Origin: Didymella arachidicola
Taxonomy: Eukaryota > Ascomycota > Dothideomycetes > Pleosporales > Didymellaceae
DNA: 64,000 bases
Direction: 5' to 3'
NCBI GenBank assembly: GCA_016630955.3
Contig: CM049989.1
Location: 1,178,001-1,242,000, forward strand
The position numbers and the translations under genes are program-made. The notes beneath the pieces were generated by a model. It was not told where the DNA came from, did no database searches, and saw only the letters and a list, made by a program, of their open reading frames with translations. Shown one piece after another: positions 44,339 to 55,698 of the stretch. Numbering within the stretch: the stretch's first letter is position 1; every line of letters begins with the position of its first letter.

Positions 44339-47263
44339 CTAAGGTATCGTCCACAGAGAGTTGATCTGTTTTCTTGTGACCTGTGCGTTGTAAGCTTGCG
44401 ATTGAAGAGACTATGAGCAAGAGACCTACCAATGGAGCAACGAACAAAACACCAACGAATAACGCAGCAACGGTAAGCAACATCTGGATCTTATTGAAAC
44501 CCTTGCCCAAGATGTCAAATGCGAAACTAGGGGCGACTCGAGTACCGAAGATATCGTGACCGTATGCAAATACTAAACTGGTACTCTCAATGCCACTCTC
44601 GCTTGTTATGACGTCTTTGACACCTAGTACTTCGTACTTGTGGGTGAGATGCCACTTAGAGTCGAGAGGAAGTAGCGGGGTGTACTTAGTGAGACCCTCG
44701 GCCTGTTCATTTGGCGTAGGATCACGGCCGATAGGTCGTCGGGGGTCAATGACCTGGCGGGGTATACCGACGATGGAGTTGGTCGAAGGAATGGTGATGA
44801 GAAGCTCCCTACTGGTAATACCTTGCCTGGTTTGTGTAACCGCCATATGCGAAATCTCGGCGGCAATCTGATAGCTCTGCGACAGCACATATGGCTTGGC
44901 GGCATTACCCTGAGAGCCTGACGGCTTCACTGTAGAAGTATTCGAGGAAGCGCCTAAGGGACCTCTGTCGTCGGGGAGCGGCGATTCATAGAGGTCAGAC
45001 ACGATCAGCTGGTGCCCACGGGACTCTGGCGAACCAACTGAGTCGATAGTCAGAGAGTAGCTGAACCAATTCTCTGAGATGGTTGAGGGAATCGGTCGCG
45101 ACGTGTCGACATCAGAGTGCGACATGGTATGGAGCAGCTGACCGGAAGCAGAGTCTAAGAGGTAGACAGAAGCGGTATGGGTGAGCTCCGAAACCGCTGT
45201 GACAAGCACAAGATTGGGATTTAAGTACTTGTAAAGCACTCTTCGATCGCCCAGGACTTTGCCAATGGAGGCAACGGGGTCCTTCAGTGGTCGCGTGGTG
45301 TAACCAACAATGTGCTCACCACTTGGGGGCTCGAAAGTCCATACATTCTCAATGCTTCCCTGTGCCCCTGTCTCCAGAGCTCCTTTGAGAACACCATCTG
45401 TTAGAGTATACGACACAAGCTTCTGACCCTCAGCGACTTGAGGTCCGTGGAGATGAAGATTGACATAGGATGCTGTACCGCCTGTGGTCGAGTTGATGAA
45501 CAGAGAGCCGTCGAAGCTTGGGTCCTTAACTTCTACGTAGCCACTGTGGGCTCGGAGAGTCGGATACTCAAAGATGGTGTCGGCAAATTGCGTGAGGTGA
45601 ACGTTCCAAAGCACCTCTCCACGCGCACCCACGTCAAGCGCAGCAAGACGGCCACTTTCAGTTGCAACGACGACAAGCTTATGAAAGCCGAAGGTGTCCT
45701 GCTGGATATCGTCCACGGTCGTCTGCTTTGGCTTGCCCACCACGTTACCGAGAAGACGCTGAGGAAGCTTCTGCGCCCACCCTGGGAAGTGCTCAAGGTC
45801 TTGTACATGCCTCGTTATTCGGTGAATGTATGCTGACACAACGTTTTGGTGGCGCTCGACTTCAAGCTCAGCAGCAAGAGCCTCAACCTCTGGTATGCGG
45901 GCCCACACAGCAGACGAAGCTTGCGCCAAGAATTCTGGCCTAGTCCAGGCAATGTCGCCGTTACGGATCAAGACCCACTGTCCGTTGGAGAATAAGACAG
46001 CTGACCTGGCAGCGGTGGCGACTCCGGACTTTACGACGACCTCAGAGGTTGCGTGTACGGGGTAGGCTCCAGCTAAAGCAGACGATCTGGCTGTAGGCCA
46101 TCGGCCGAGAACGCCATGGGAGGCCGACGAAACTACGCTGATCTCATCTTGAGTCACTCTGATGAAGTAGACGTTAGCATCCGTTGTGCTGATCGCAAAG
46201 GTGCCCTTGATCTGCAGCTCTGGCAGGCTGTAAGCCTTTGATACAGAGTTTTTCTTGAGATCGACATGGAAAACCTCAGCAGAGTGCCCGAAGTAAGTCT
46301 GGTACTCGACAAGGAAGTGTGGCTGGGAATTGACATGTCCCGGAGCGTGCAGAACGATCTGCTCGATAGGGCTGTTCCCTGGCGTGGTGAAACTCGCTAC
46401 AGTCTTTGTGCCGATGATATTGACCTTAAGCAATTTAAAGTCTTTATCTGTCCATGCCAGTACAGGCGCGGCGGTGTTCGCTCCGGCAAAGAGAATGTGA
46501 TCTCTCGATGAGATGTCGGTGTCTGAGCTGAGGGTGTACTGGTCGAGCTTCTTGCCGGTAATTGGACTCAGTGAAGTAACCTTCAGCTTCGAGCCTGCGC
46601 CAATCATTGACGAGTGTAGTGAGATGTAGTAGATCGTTGTAGGCGAGGTAGATACTTGGAAGGGAATGTCGTTGCTGGAAGTGAAGTCAGAACCAGCTTT
46701 CCGCCTGCGATGTATGCTGAGGGTACTGACCTAGAATCCTCATATGTCCACTTGACACGACCAGTCTTGCCATCAAGCCTCTTGACACCGTGGCTGGAGC
46801 CAGATACCAGGACAACTGCATCCTTAGCTTCGTCTTTGGTGATGCCGTCTTCCTGCTCCAGAATTTCCAAATCCTCTACGACTGACCCATCAACATTCGT
46901 CTCCCACACCAGTCTACCATCTGAAGAGCTCCAGGCTATTATTCGGTTCCCGACAGCACTGATAACAGTATCTTGCTCGTCTGCCGCCCTTAGGTGGCCT
47001 TTCCCGCGGGGCTCTGAAGCGGGATGCTGTCGCCAAACGAGTGCACCATCCTTGGGGTTTATCGCGCCAATTGTTTGGTTTTCGGATATCGAGTACAGTA
47101 AGGAAGCTTTCGAGCCTCCGTATGGCTTCTGGAAGAAAGTGGCATCGTGTTGAGGTACGCCTAACAGCGCGTAGTGGAAATCGATATGATATGCGTCATC
47201 CTCAAAGATAGCAGATACCGGCACAAGACAAGCTGCAAGGCTGAGTGCAGCATAAAAACGCAT
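44339..47263 (-). CDS. emc1: ER membrane protein complex subunit 1
   Basis: Three exons: 47263..46731, 46674..44430 and 44380..44339; introns of 56 and 49 nt; 939 residues. It starts with a signal peptide (MRFYAALSLAACLVPVSA), followed by PQQ-like beta-propeller sequence (GALVWRQ, GRLVWETNVDG, GRVKWTYED), a long lumenal region, the conserved DUF1620 block (IDPRRPIGRDPTPNEQAEG, then YTPLLPLDSKWHLTHKYEV) and a single membrane helix near the end (MLLTVAALFVGVLFVAPL). The 42-nt last exon adds VTRKQINSLWTIP, the usual EMC1 tail, replacing an intron-derived tail that would otherwise run on. EMC1 is the large lumenal scaffold of the EMC insertase, which places tail-anchored and multi-pass proteins in the ER membrane. 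Confidence 0.93.
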
Positions 47264-48984
47264 CGTGGGGTATGGCTGTTGATATCGCTTCCACTGCTGG
47301 GCTCTACATCTGCATGCTCCGCGATGAGCTCCAGTGCATGGGCCAAAGGCACACGGAGCTGAGGACGGGCCGGTGACCTTCCGCTAACCCAATTGGGCCA
47401 TACATGCGTCGAAGACAGCTTCTTGCATGCATGTTCTCGAAGAAGGAAACCCTCAAAACATGCATGCTGACACAGTCCCACCTTGTTGCGATTACTTTTT
47501 ACTGTCTTCGTTAATGTCAAACGGTGTACTCGGTGGAGAACGCCCACGATACCTGCTCCAGCGCCTGTTCGGGGAAGCGGGTTCAAGCCGGCGGACCTTT
47601 TCCAAATAACGGCCAGCACAAGGCTCCTCCTGGCAGAATGCTATTCAGCTTCGCTTTCGTGAAGGATTCCCAACAGTATTCCACCCCTTTTGTTGATCGC
47701 CAAATATGTGTTTAAGCGCCAGGGCTTCAGTTCACGGTCAAAGCATCCAGGTCGAGTCGACACAGTGCAGCGCAACGTCGATATCTGCCACGTGGAGACC
47801 ACCAACAAGCATTCGTACCACAATGGTCAATGCCACGGGTCCACTTTGGCAACACCGAGTCTCTTGACGCAGGCGTCATTGAGTTGGCATGTCTGAGATT
47901 TCATTTCAAAATAAGTCAATCCTGTTGGGGTCAGGGACCCTGTTGAGATCAGGCAGCTCCATCGTGCGTCTCGCCGCAGTGATTGTAAGCTGCAGCCTTG
48001 CAAGTGACACAGAGTTGAACAGCGACATTCGAGGCGTGACCTATCCTAGAGCTAGAGCGGTGGTGTCAAATCGCTCGGGAGACGCTACCACACCCTTGGG
48101 GGTCGGGATGGTCCCGATCAGCCGGTTTGGGTCTGTCTAGCGACCATGCTGCTTCAGGTATTTTGCACTGCGGGTTGGTCTGGCGATGATGTCGGTCGGA
48201 CCAATTCTGCTGCTAAACCAACCGCTTTGGCAAACGCTCGACCAGAATGAGCTATTTAATAAACTACAAGGCAGCGTTTGCGCGGATCACGGCATACGTT
48301 ACACCGGCTGGCAGCTTCGAGTCGAGTTGGCGTCCAGCACAGCGGCGGCACTGCACGAACCTGAACATGTCACCGCACACCCACTCCACCGGTGTGCCAA
48401 GTAGAGGGCATCTGAACAGCACTTAATTACTGCATCGCCCTTGGTTCGCATAGACAGTCGCACCGATACCTGACAGTCCACCTGCTCCCTTTCTCGTGAT
48501 TGTTCCTCTGCCCTCACCTTATCGATAAATAGCCGTTGGAAAATTTCTTCGAATTTCCCAACCTCGCCGCAAAAGAAGGAGGTGAGTTGAGTCCGCGCGT
48601 CAGCTTGGAAGCTTCGTATCACCGCTTCGCCTCAATGGCGTATATGGTGCTCTTGAGGTCTCCATTCTGCTGATCGGATGCGACTTGTCAAAACTTTACA
48701 CAGCTGACAGCTGCCGCAGTTTTGTGGTTGGTCCAGAGCGATCGTGCACTTGTGTCTCTGCGTTACGAAACAACGCCGTAACACGATCTCCCTGCGACAG
48801 ACGTGTCGCTATCCTGAGGCATCGGCATTAGGGTCGCTAAGATCAGCTGAGATCCGGTCGAGCTAAGGGAGCGGCGACTTTGGCCGCTTGTCCTTCCGTG
48901 CCAGCTCGTGCCACATTAAGGCAGGGAGATATTCTACGCGTGCGCTGCGCTGCGCTCCTCACAACCACCTGGGATAACTGAAGC
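47264..48984. other. Divergent promoter region between emc1 and the Rsr1-like gene
   Basis: 1.7 kb between head-to-head genes. Small open frames only; no domain, RNA gene or repeat recognised. Confidence 0.5.
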
Positions 48985-49879
48985 ATGTCGCAAAGAGAGT
49001 ACCACATAGTTGTTCTTGGCTCGGGTAAGCTAACAAACTTCCGAGCGGATGCTAGAGCATGACTGACGGTGGTGGCGCAACAGGTGGAGTCGGAAAAAGT
49101 TGTTTGACAGGTAAGTTGCTGGTTCGCTCAAAGCGTCAGGAGACTAAGTGATACTGATCACAAGCAGCGCAATTCGTGCAGAATGTCTGGATAGAAAGCT
49201 ATGATCCTACAATTGAAGACTCGTACAGAAAGCAAATTGAGGTTGATGTTAGTATTCGAAGGACGGGCACGCCAGTTCACGCTCTAATGCGCTTCGTAGG
49301 GCCGCCATGTCATCCTTGAGATTCTCGATACAGCAGGAACGGAACAGTTCAGTGAGTGGGTCTGTTCCATATATATGCATCTCGCACTAATTAGATCGCA
49401 GCGGCCATGAGGTATTACTTTTGAGCTCTATAAAGTGTATAAACTTACCTTGTCGCAGAGAGCTCTACATGAAGACTGGTCAGGGCTTCCTCTTGGTATT
49501 TGCCATAACATCAGCGTCATCGTTCCATGAGTTAGCCGAGCTGCGCGAGCAAATTCGGCGGATCAAAGAAGACGATAATGTCCCCATGGTCCTCGTTGGC
49601 AACAAATCTGACCTGGAGGAAGACCGAGCAATTGCCCGTCCGAGAGCATTTGCAACATCGCGAGAGTGGAACACCCCATATTTCGAGACCAGTGCACGAA
49701 GGAGAGCCAATGTTGACGAGGCCTTTGTTGATCTGTGCCGGCAGATCATTCGAAAAGACGCAAATGAACGGCAACATGTTCCTCAAGACCCAAGAGCGGG
49801 TGGGACCCCAAGAAGAGGTGGCAGAAGAGGAGACAGGGACCGGCGACAACGACATCGGCCCAAATGTACCATTCTTTGA
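48985..49879 (+). CDS. Rsr1/Bud1 (Krev-1)-like Ras-family GTPase
   Basis: Six exons: 48985..49024, 49084..49110, 49168..49247, 49300..49351, 49402..49411 and 49459..49879; 630 nt, 209 residues. The splicing rebuilds all G motifs: P-loop GSGGVGKS, effector loop YDPTIEDSY, switch II DTAGTEQF, NKSD and ETSAR. The C-terminus is basic (RRGGRRGDRDRRQRHR) and ends in CTIL, a CaaX box for prenylation, so the protein sits on the plasma membrane. Sequence is closest in style to fungal Rsr1/Krev-1, which marks growth sites and works through Cdc24/Cdc42 in hyphal polarity. Exon 2 has 27 nt and exon 5 only 10 nt; both are needed to keep the frame and the GTPase motifs. Confidence 0.93.
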
Positions 49880-50425
49880 GACACGATACCCAATCACGAG
49901 CAAATGGTGGCGTTTGCGCCTGCTGGATCAGGCTGTGCCAAGGTCCCCTGGATAATTTGAGGCGCTACAACTGCAACATAGAGGCTTTAGAAGGACTGTA
50001 CAAACGGCAATTGATTATCCACACATTACGCAGATGCGATTGCTGTTGCAACTCCCGAAGCATCGGTGACTGAACTGACTACCAGAAACTCTATTGTGTT
50101 TATCCCTCAAGCACATCGATCTGCGGAATGCCCAACCGAGCTTCCGACGACTCAGAAGCAGGTGCAAGGCGGGACAACTTCGCTCAAATTACTCGAACAA
50201 ACGACACCACGAATTGACAGACGAAGCCATCACGATTCATTCTTGATGCCCAAATGCTGCGACACCCTCATTAGCCCAACCATCCCGTTTGGACGCAGTG
50301 CCCCATGCAACCGGACTTCGAGGAGGGACGCTTTGACTCGCAAGTAAAGTGTAGACTACCACAGTACGGGGCTCTGAACTCACACGGATCGATTGCACCG
50401 AGCACTGCCGGATCGTTCCTGAATC

Positions 50426-50585
50426 GTACAAGGGGGGTGCATAAATGAGTGAGAATACGAGGTGGCCCACAGACGTTTCTCGAGGTTTCTGAATAGCCAG
50501 TACCTACATGGAACGGCCCTTATTGGTTATTCTGCGATCGACACCGGCCCTCGTTTTCTCACTCATTCATGCACCCCTCCTGTAC
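50426..50585. repeat. Inverted repeat, about 40-bp arms with an 80-bp loop
   Basis: Left arm 50426-50466 and right arm 50546-50585 are reverse complements at roughly 36 of 40 positions with a 1-2 nt indel. The central part GGGGTGCAT.AATGAGTGAGA is the best conserved. Weaker similarity seems to extend outward from both arms. It could be a MITE relic, or two decayed oppositely oriented copies. No target duplication was found. Confidence 0.75.
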
Positions 50586-52591
50586 TGTCACGAACACAAC
50601 GATGTGCTGGACTGTGCATCTTCTGCCCCTAATGATAATTCTCAGAGCCGATATTGGAGTACCCCGCGTTTAAAGGCGCGCTACGGAGGGCAAATCTGGG
50701 GATCTCATCGGCTAAAGAACGGGTAGATCATTCTAGCGACTCTACCGCGGCTCTCGCCTGCACCTGCAGTGCTGCCTGACCTCTGCCATCTGGTTGAGTG
50801 GGCGGAGGAATTAGTGACGCTCGGAAAGTGGATAGCTGGCGTATGAGTGCTCTGGTTTGGCGTTCAGCAACCTGATGTTCCAGCGTCTGAAGCTTGTACA
50901 ACTTGTGGGCGTTTCGGGGTCATGGGATCCTTTAAGAGTCCACATATGAACCATTGTGAGCCAATACTGGGGCTGATGCGTTTGGTGGTCAATGGTGACG
51001 GACAGAGTCCTTGGCGACTGTCTGTTGAGTGAATCTACTAATTTACTCAGCCCTTAACGAGGAGCTCTAAACGACCTCGACGACTGCCCAAGTGTACTTA
51101 ATAAACCACTGCAAAGGCCTCTATCATTCTGTATGGATGTGGACAAATGCCACAGAGTAGACTGCCCTGTCAGGTTGTTCTCAGGATTTAGTCGAAGAGC
51201 TGGTTCCGTTGACTTAAGGTTGAGCGGGGCGAGACTTGCTTAATCAAGTCATCGCACAGCCAGCAGTGGTTTTGAGGTTCCTGAGGTGGAGAATGCGAAA
51301 ATCCTCTCGTGAAACTTGCGCAGGCGGTTACCAACGATGGGTCTTCAACACCTCATGTGCGAGAGCCCCAAAGCATTCCTCGCCTTTTACGCAAGCGAAA
51401 CAAGTATCTTCATAGCCACGTGGCCTTCGAACGCATCCGACGTTTGAGGGGCGGTGAGATGCATTCCAAGCTCTTTTGCAACCTGCCGTATTCAGAGAGC
51501 TACAGCTGTGATACGGAACTCGGGCAAAGCCGGATCTGGTACAATGCGGATTTTCGCCACGTATAGGTAACAATGTATTGACATCGAGATGTGCGTGGAA
51601 TGTGGAATAATCGGGAGGCGAATAAATCAATATCACAGTCAGCCTGCACCAACACGAGCTCTCGTCATAGCCACCATGCCTCCTAGATCAGTAGGCAGAC
51701 TTCTGCATCGTAGAACGTTCAACGTGGGGCGACCGCATGTTTGGTGTTGAATCGAGGCTTTCAATGGAGACGAGGTTGTCGTAACGGGAGATGTCATCAG
51801 AATGCTACGAATGCCAAGTTTCTCAGAGAATTGTTTATTTGGGCTGGACGACACCCCACTGATGTGCAGCACTTGACGTTCCTTTTTGTACATCAGCGTT
51901 TCGTCAGCTTCTCCGGTTATGCAACCCAACACGGGTCTAGTGGGTCAAGTACGCATTGAGGAGGTGCGATACAATGTTACCGAATCTCGATCTCGATCTG
52001 CGCTCCAAAGCCTAGCTCCTTTGAGATGTGGACAAGTACTTCGTGTTGGCTGATTCGTTGGCGGGGCATTTAGAGTAGAGCCACGAAGGCACAACCTGCA
52101 ACACCTCAGGCTCACATTTCCAATCGTTGCCCGGTGTTATAATGGCAGCTGTGGCATAGCTGCACTCAGGGTGAGTTTCATCACGGTTGCATTTAGAAGG
52201 TGGCCGACAATTGCACGTGTTGCTTTGTTTGCGGCTTTGTTTGTGTTGCCTTCGCGTTCTGAAGCTTGAGCTTGGCCGCGGGGGAGCTGCAACCAGTGAC
52301 GTAGCTGCCCCGCCGTGCCCCGCTGTGCCCCGCTACTCCCGCAGGCTGGAACCCGGTGGTTCAGCATCGAGAAAATGACGCGGATCGGCATGGGAATTGT
52401 GCCTTGCATTAGACAGTTGCTTGCAGCATGTGATCTGAGCACGATCGTTTCAGGCCTGGTCTGGAGCATATGTGGCTCAATGCACCTCATGACGTGCTGC
52501 GTCACTCGCGCTTTCGCTTCTTGCGTGACGTCACTTGCTGTTTCCAGCGCTCACGCCTTCTCTCACCATAAGGCCCTGCCCCGCCTCTCAG

Positions 52592-52611
52592 CCCCTTCCG
52601 TTGTATATAAA
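52592..52611 (+). promoter_or_regulatory. Core promoter of the Grg-1 homologue
   Basis: TATATAAA at 52604-52611, about 93 bp before the start codon, with a CCCCT stress-element-like pentamer at 52592-52596 just upstream. A CT/CA-rich leader follows. This suits a highly inducible gene; factor binding is inferred only. Confidence 0.6.
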
Positions 52612-52703
52612 CAAGCCATTCCCCTCCGTCATTGTCTCATCACAACTCTCAACCACACTACTCTACTACTTTCCACACAAACAACCACCCACCAACCTTC
52701 AGA

Positions 52704-52973
52704 ATGTCTGCTCCCAACGCCAACAAGCCTAACGAGGGCATCATCGGCCAGATTGGCAACTCCATTTCCAACGCCGCCAACTACGTCTCTGAGACTGTCC
52801 AGGGCAGCTCTGCTGAGGCTTCCAAGGAGGCCAACAAGCAGCAGGCCAAGGGCAACGTTCCCGGACAGGACTCCATTGGCGACCGTGTCTCTGGTGCTCT
52901 CGGTGCCGCTGGCGACAAGATCGACCAGTCCAAGCACGAGGGCTCCGCTGAGGCCAACAAGCGCTCTATCTAA
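52704..52973 (+). CDS. grg-1: Glucose-repressible protein (Grg-1/CCG-1 homologue)
   Basis: 89 residues from ATG 52704, no intron in the coding part. The segment NAANYVSETVQGSSAEASKEANKQQAK is the family signature (split here: NAANYVSETVQG, then AEASKEANKQQAK), followed by SIGDRVSGALGAAGDKID and an EANK end. The protein is small, hydrophilic, Ala/Lys/Glu/Ser-rich and lacks hydrophobic core or signal. Neurospora grg-1/ccg-1 is one of the most abundant transcripts on glucose loss and is clock- and stress-controlled; molecular function is unknown. Codon use is strongly biased to C-ending codons, as expected for very high expression. Confidence 0.9.
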   Translation: MSAPNANKPNEGIIGQIGNSISNAANYVSETVQGSSAEASKEANKQQAKGNVPGQDSIGDRVSGALGAAGDKIDQSKHEGSAEANKRSI

Positions 52974-54249
52974 GCATCTCACTCGAATCACCTGGTGAGT
53001 TCCAACGTTACCTTCCCTCACCTGAGCTTATAGTAATACGGTTCAGCGAACGTCAGCATAACACTTCATCGCCTCACGGTCGACGACCTCACGATGCGGT
53101 TCGCCTGGAATATCGATAGGATCAGATTGGGAAGCAGTGTGGCACTTGTCCCTGCTGCATGATTATGAGGCTATGAGATACCAATGAATAATTTTCAACC
53201 TTCAACACTGAACACTGCTCATCAATTGCATCTTGCTGTGAAATTAGCTACTACCATATCTACCTGTGATCGGGTACTTGACAAGATCAATACTTTCACC
53301 ACTCATGATTTTTGCACGCGGCGTCGAGCATTTGGACGAAATGTACATGCTTTGAGGGATCGAGGACAATTGCCAATACTCGTAGATAGAGCATCACCCT
53401 GGGCAGGTATATACATCGTGAGCGATGGTGCCATATCTGCGAGCCTCGGCCAGTTTACAGTGTCGAGTTCGAGTCACTATGCCAACTGTGGTCCAGCGTC
53501 TTTCGCTCCGTCCATGATGATAGGTGCCTGCAGGTACATGCGATTTCGCCAACGCGCTTTTGGCAACTTCTGCGAAGCTTAGGGGCATAGTGCTTTGTAT
53601 GTCAAAAACTCTAGCGTCTAACGATCTCCTTTCACTACTCATTGACGGTCAAGCATGGAAGCCAGTTATTGATAACGATGGATTGTATTCTCGATTGCAA
53701 CAGACCCGCGTATTCGTAACTAACTCAATGGGGTATCGATGACATAGACTTAATGAAAACTGCAAGCTCCGCAGGCGTGGAGACTTTTCTCAATTGGGCT
53801 CCATCTTTGGTGTGCTCCATTAAGAAGATGGGCATGGTGGTAGGAGCTTGTGCGGGTATACATTCAGGCGTATCGCAGCGAATGTCACCCAGCTCAAGGG
53901 GTTGCAAAGGGGATATGCGTTCACGTCGCTGCGAGTCTTGTGCAGGTGGAGACAACAGAACAGTGGGCCGGAGGGCGCAAGCTTTTGGTGCCACGAGAGG
54001 CGGTGGAGGCCAGTAGTGTCTCGAGACCGGCGCTGGCCTCGATGGATGCTCTAGCAGCCGACCCGCAGATTCTCGCATTGATGTGGTCGAATCCGCTGCT
54101 GACCCCCGTATCGGTGACAGCGAAGGTAGAGCCTGTTTCTCTGGGCATGGCCAATGAGCAATGTCCAGGTCGATATTGAACAATATTCTCTATACAGCTT
54201 GTGTTAGCACCAATGCTTCGCACTTTCTCTCTTGATCAAGGGAGAACAC
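52974..54249. other. Intergenic region downstream of the Grg-1 homologue
   Basis: 1.3 kb. The 3' untranslated part of the Grg-1 gene is at the left. Open frames of 130-150 codons at 53184-53582 and 53725-54183 have no domain and odd composition; I do not call them genes. Confidence 0.5.
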
Positions 54250-54783
54250 TTAGACGTGCATGCCGCCCCGTCCAGTGTGTGTAGTACGTGCATTCTGGCG
54301 CTTCCAGAACAAGAAGGCGAGATAGACTGTTGTGAGAAACCACAACAGCATGTTCGTCAACAGAACCCAGACAGCGTTCTTCATCCGGGTGATACCCTTG
54401 TTGCCCTCAGCATCCTCAGGAATGTACATCTTGCCAAAGATACCGAATGCGACAAGGTAGCAGACAAAGACGAGGAAGTCGACAAAGAAGAAGAACCATT
54501 CCTTGATGAATACTCCCACGATGGCCACGATGGCGCCGAGGGTGCCGCACACAACAGCCCAAACCCATTTAGAGTCGGTGTATTTCCCGGCCTTGCGTGC
54601 GTTATCGAGGTCGACAGCGTAGAGACCGATGACGGTGATGCCCAATACGAGCTGGAAGAAACGTACAAATGCCATAAGAGCGCCTCCGATTGTAAAATGT
54701 GACCAAAAAGAGGTGCCAAGGGTGGCCTTCTCGCCCTTGAGCGATCTGCCGAACTTGAATGCCATGACGAGGTACTGGAGCAT
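54250..54783 (-). CDS. MARVEL-like four-helix membrane protein
   Basis: 177 residues from ATG 54783 without intron; a second ATG at 54765 (MAFKFGRSL) would give 171. Four membrane helices are visible: about residues 33-57 (ALMAFVRFFQLVLGITVIGLY in two parts), 73-92 (VWAVVCGTLGAIVAIVGVF), 97-117 (FFFFVDFLVFVCYLVAFGIF) and 138-160 (VWVLLTNMLLWFLTTVYLAFLF). The order of helices, the R-x-x-Q-L in helix 1 and the D in helix 3 fit fungal MARVEL-domain proteins. These act in membrane organisation or vesicle traffic in general; no specific role is known here. A basic, Gly/His-rich tail ends the protein. Confidence 0.8.
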   Translation of the reverse strand: MLQYLVMAFKFGRSLKGEKATLGTSFWSHFTIGGALMAFVRFFQLVLGITVIGLYAVDLDNARKAGKYTDSKWVWAVVCGTLGAIVAIVGVFIKEWFFFFVDFLVFVCYLVAFGIFGKMYIPEDAEGNKGITRMKNAVWVLLTNMLLWFLTTVYLAFLFWKRQNARTTHTGRGGMHV

Positions 54784-55698
54784 GATTAGCCTCGTTCGGG
54801 AGGATGTAATGATTGAACGTACTTGAGCTGTCGCTGCTTGTAGGAAAGCTTTCAGAGGAGGCGGTACGTATGTTGACTTGTAGGTTGAATGGCACGATGC
54901 GTGTGTTGATGATGGTGGGAGCTTTACGCAGTAGCAACAATAAAGCTGTCTGCGGGTGTAGTCCTTGTGCGTTCACAGCGCGACTGCGGTCACAACAAGG
55001 CTTTTGTGTGACAAGCTCGGACAAGGATTTGAATAATGCCCTTCAAGGGTATGACGTTGTGACGTGGGATGTGGCTGCCAGGCTTGTTCACGAGGGCAGT
55101 GATCGACTCGATAAAAGGGGAAGGCGCGAGGCTCGCTCTGGGAATGTCGATATCACAAACAGCACGAGACGCAAACAACTCAAATAACGGGAGGAGCCAA
55201 CTTGGAGGTGAATGAAACGGGATGTGCACGTATATGCTTTTGAGCCTCAGCAACGTGCTGACCATGGAGAACCTTGCATCACAAGTCGGCAGGTCCGAGT
55301 CCTTCTTCAATGTCATGCACCTGTCAAATTCGCGATGGCCAGAGAGGAGACCCTGTTCTGCAACATTCCGCTCGGCTTGGCTGCCGTCATAGGCGCCCGG
55401 TTCGAGCTGCAAGGGTCCTTGCAGATTTGATTGGCTGAAAGCAATCAAGGGCCATTGGCGCTCAGAGAGCTGCTGTTGCACCACACCGTCATGATACACA
55501 AGTGGCCACCCGTACATACTGGAACGCGTTCTCGCCCGTATTGCGCATGTGGTTGTAGTTGGTGCACCTTAGCGATGGTCTGACTGCGCTGTAAACGAGA
55601 GACGTTGGTGCAGGCCGGTTTTTGCTTGGAACATCTTGATTGTGCTTTATATCCATATTGCGACCGTGACCGTACGAACTACCTTTCAATATGACTGT
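54784..55698. other. Intergenic region between the MARVEL and GST genes
   Basis: About 0.9 kb with the MARVEL gene promoter and GST 3' flank. Nothing else supported. Confidence 0.5.

Larger units (their letters stand above)
49880..52703. other. 2.8-kb region upstream of the Grg-1 homologue
   Basis: No supported gene. It contains an inverted repeat near 50.4-50.6 kb and the promoter of the downstream small gene. Such long promoters are common for strongly regulated fungal genes, but no particular site was identified far upstream. Confidence 0.5.

Noticed and set aside
53725..54183. 152-codon minus-strand frame beside the MARVEL gene
   Set aside because: Pro/Arg-biased translation without domain, overlapped by equally long frames on the other strand.
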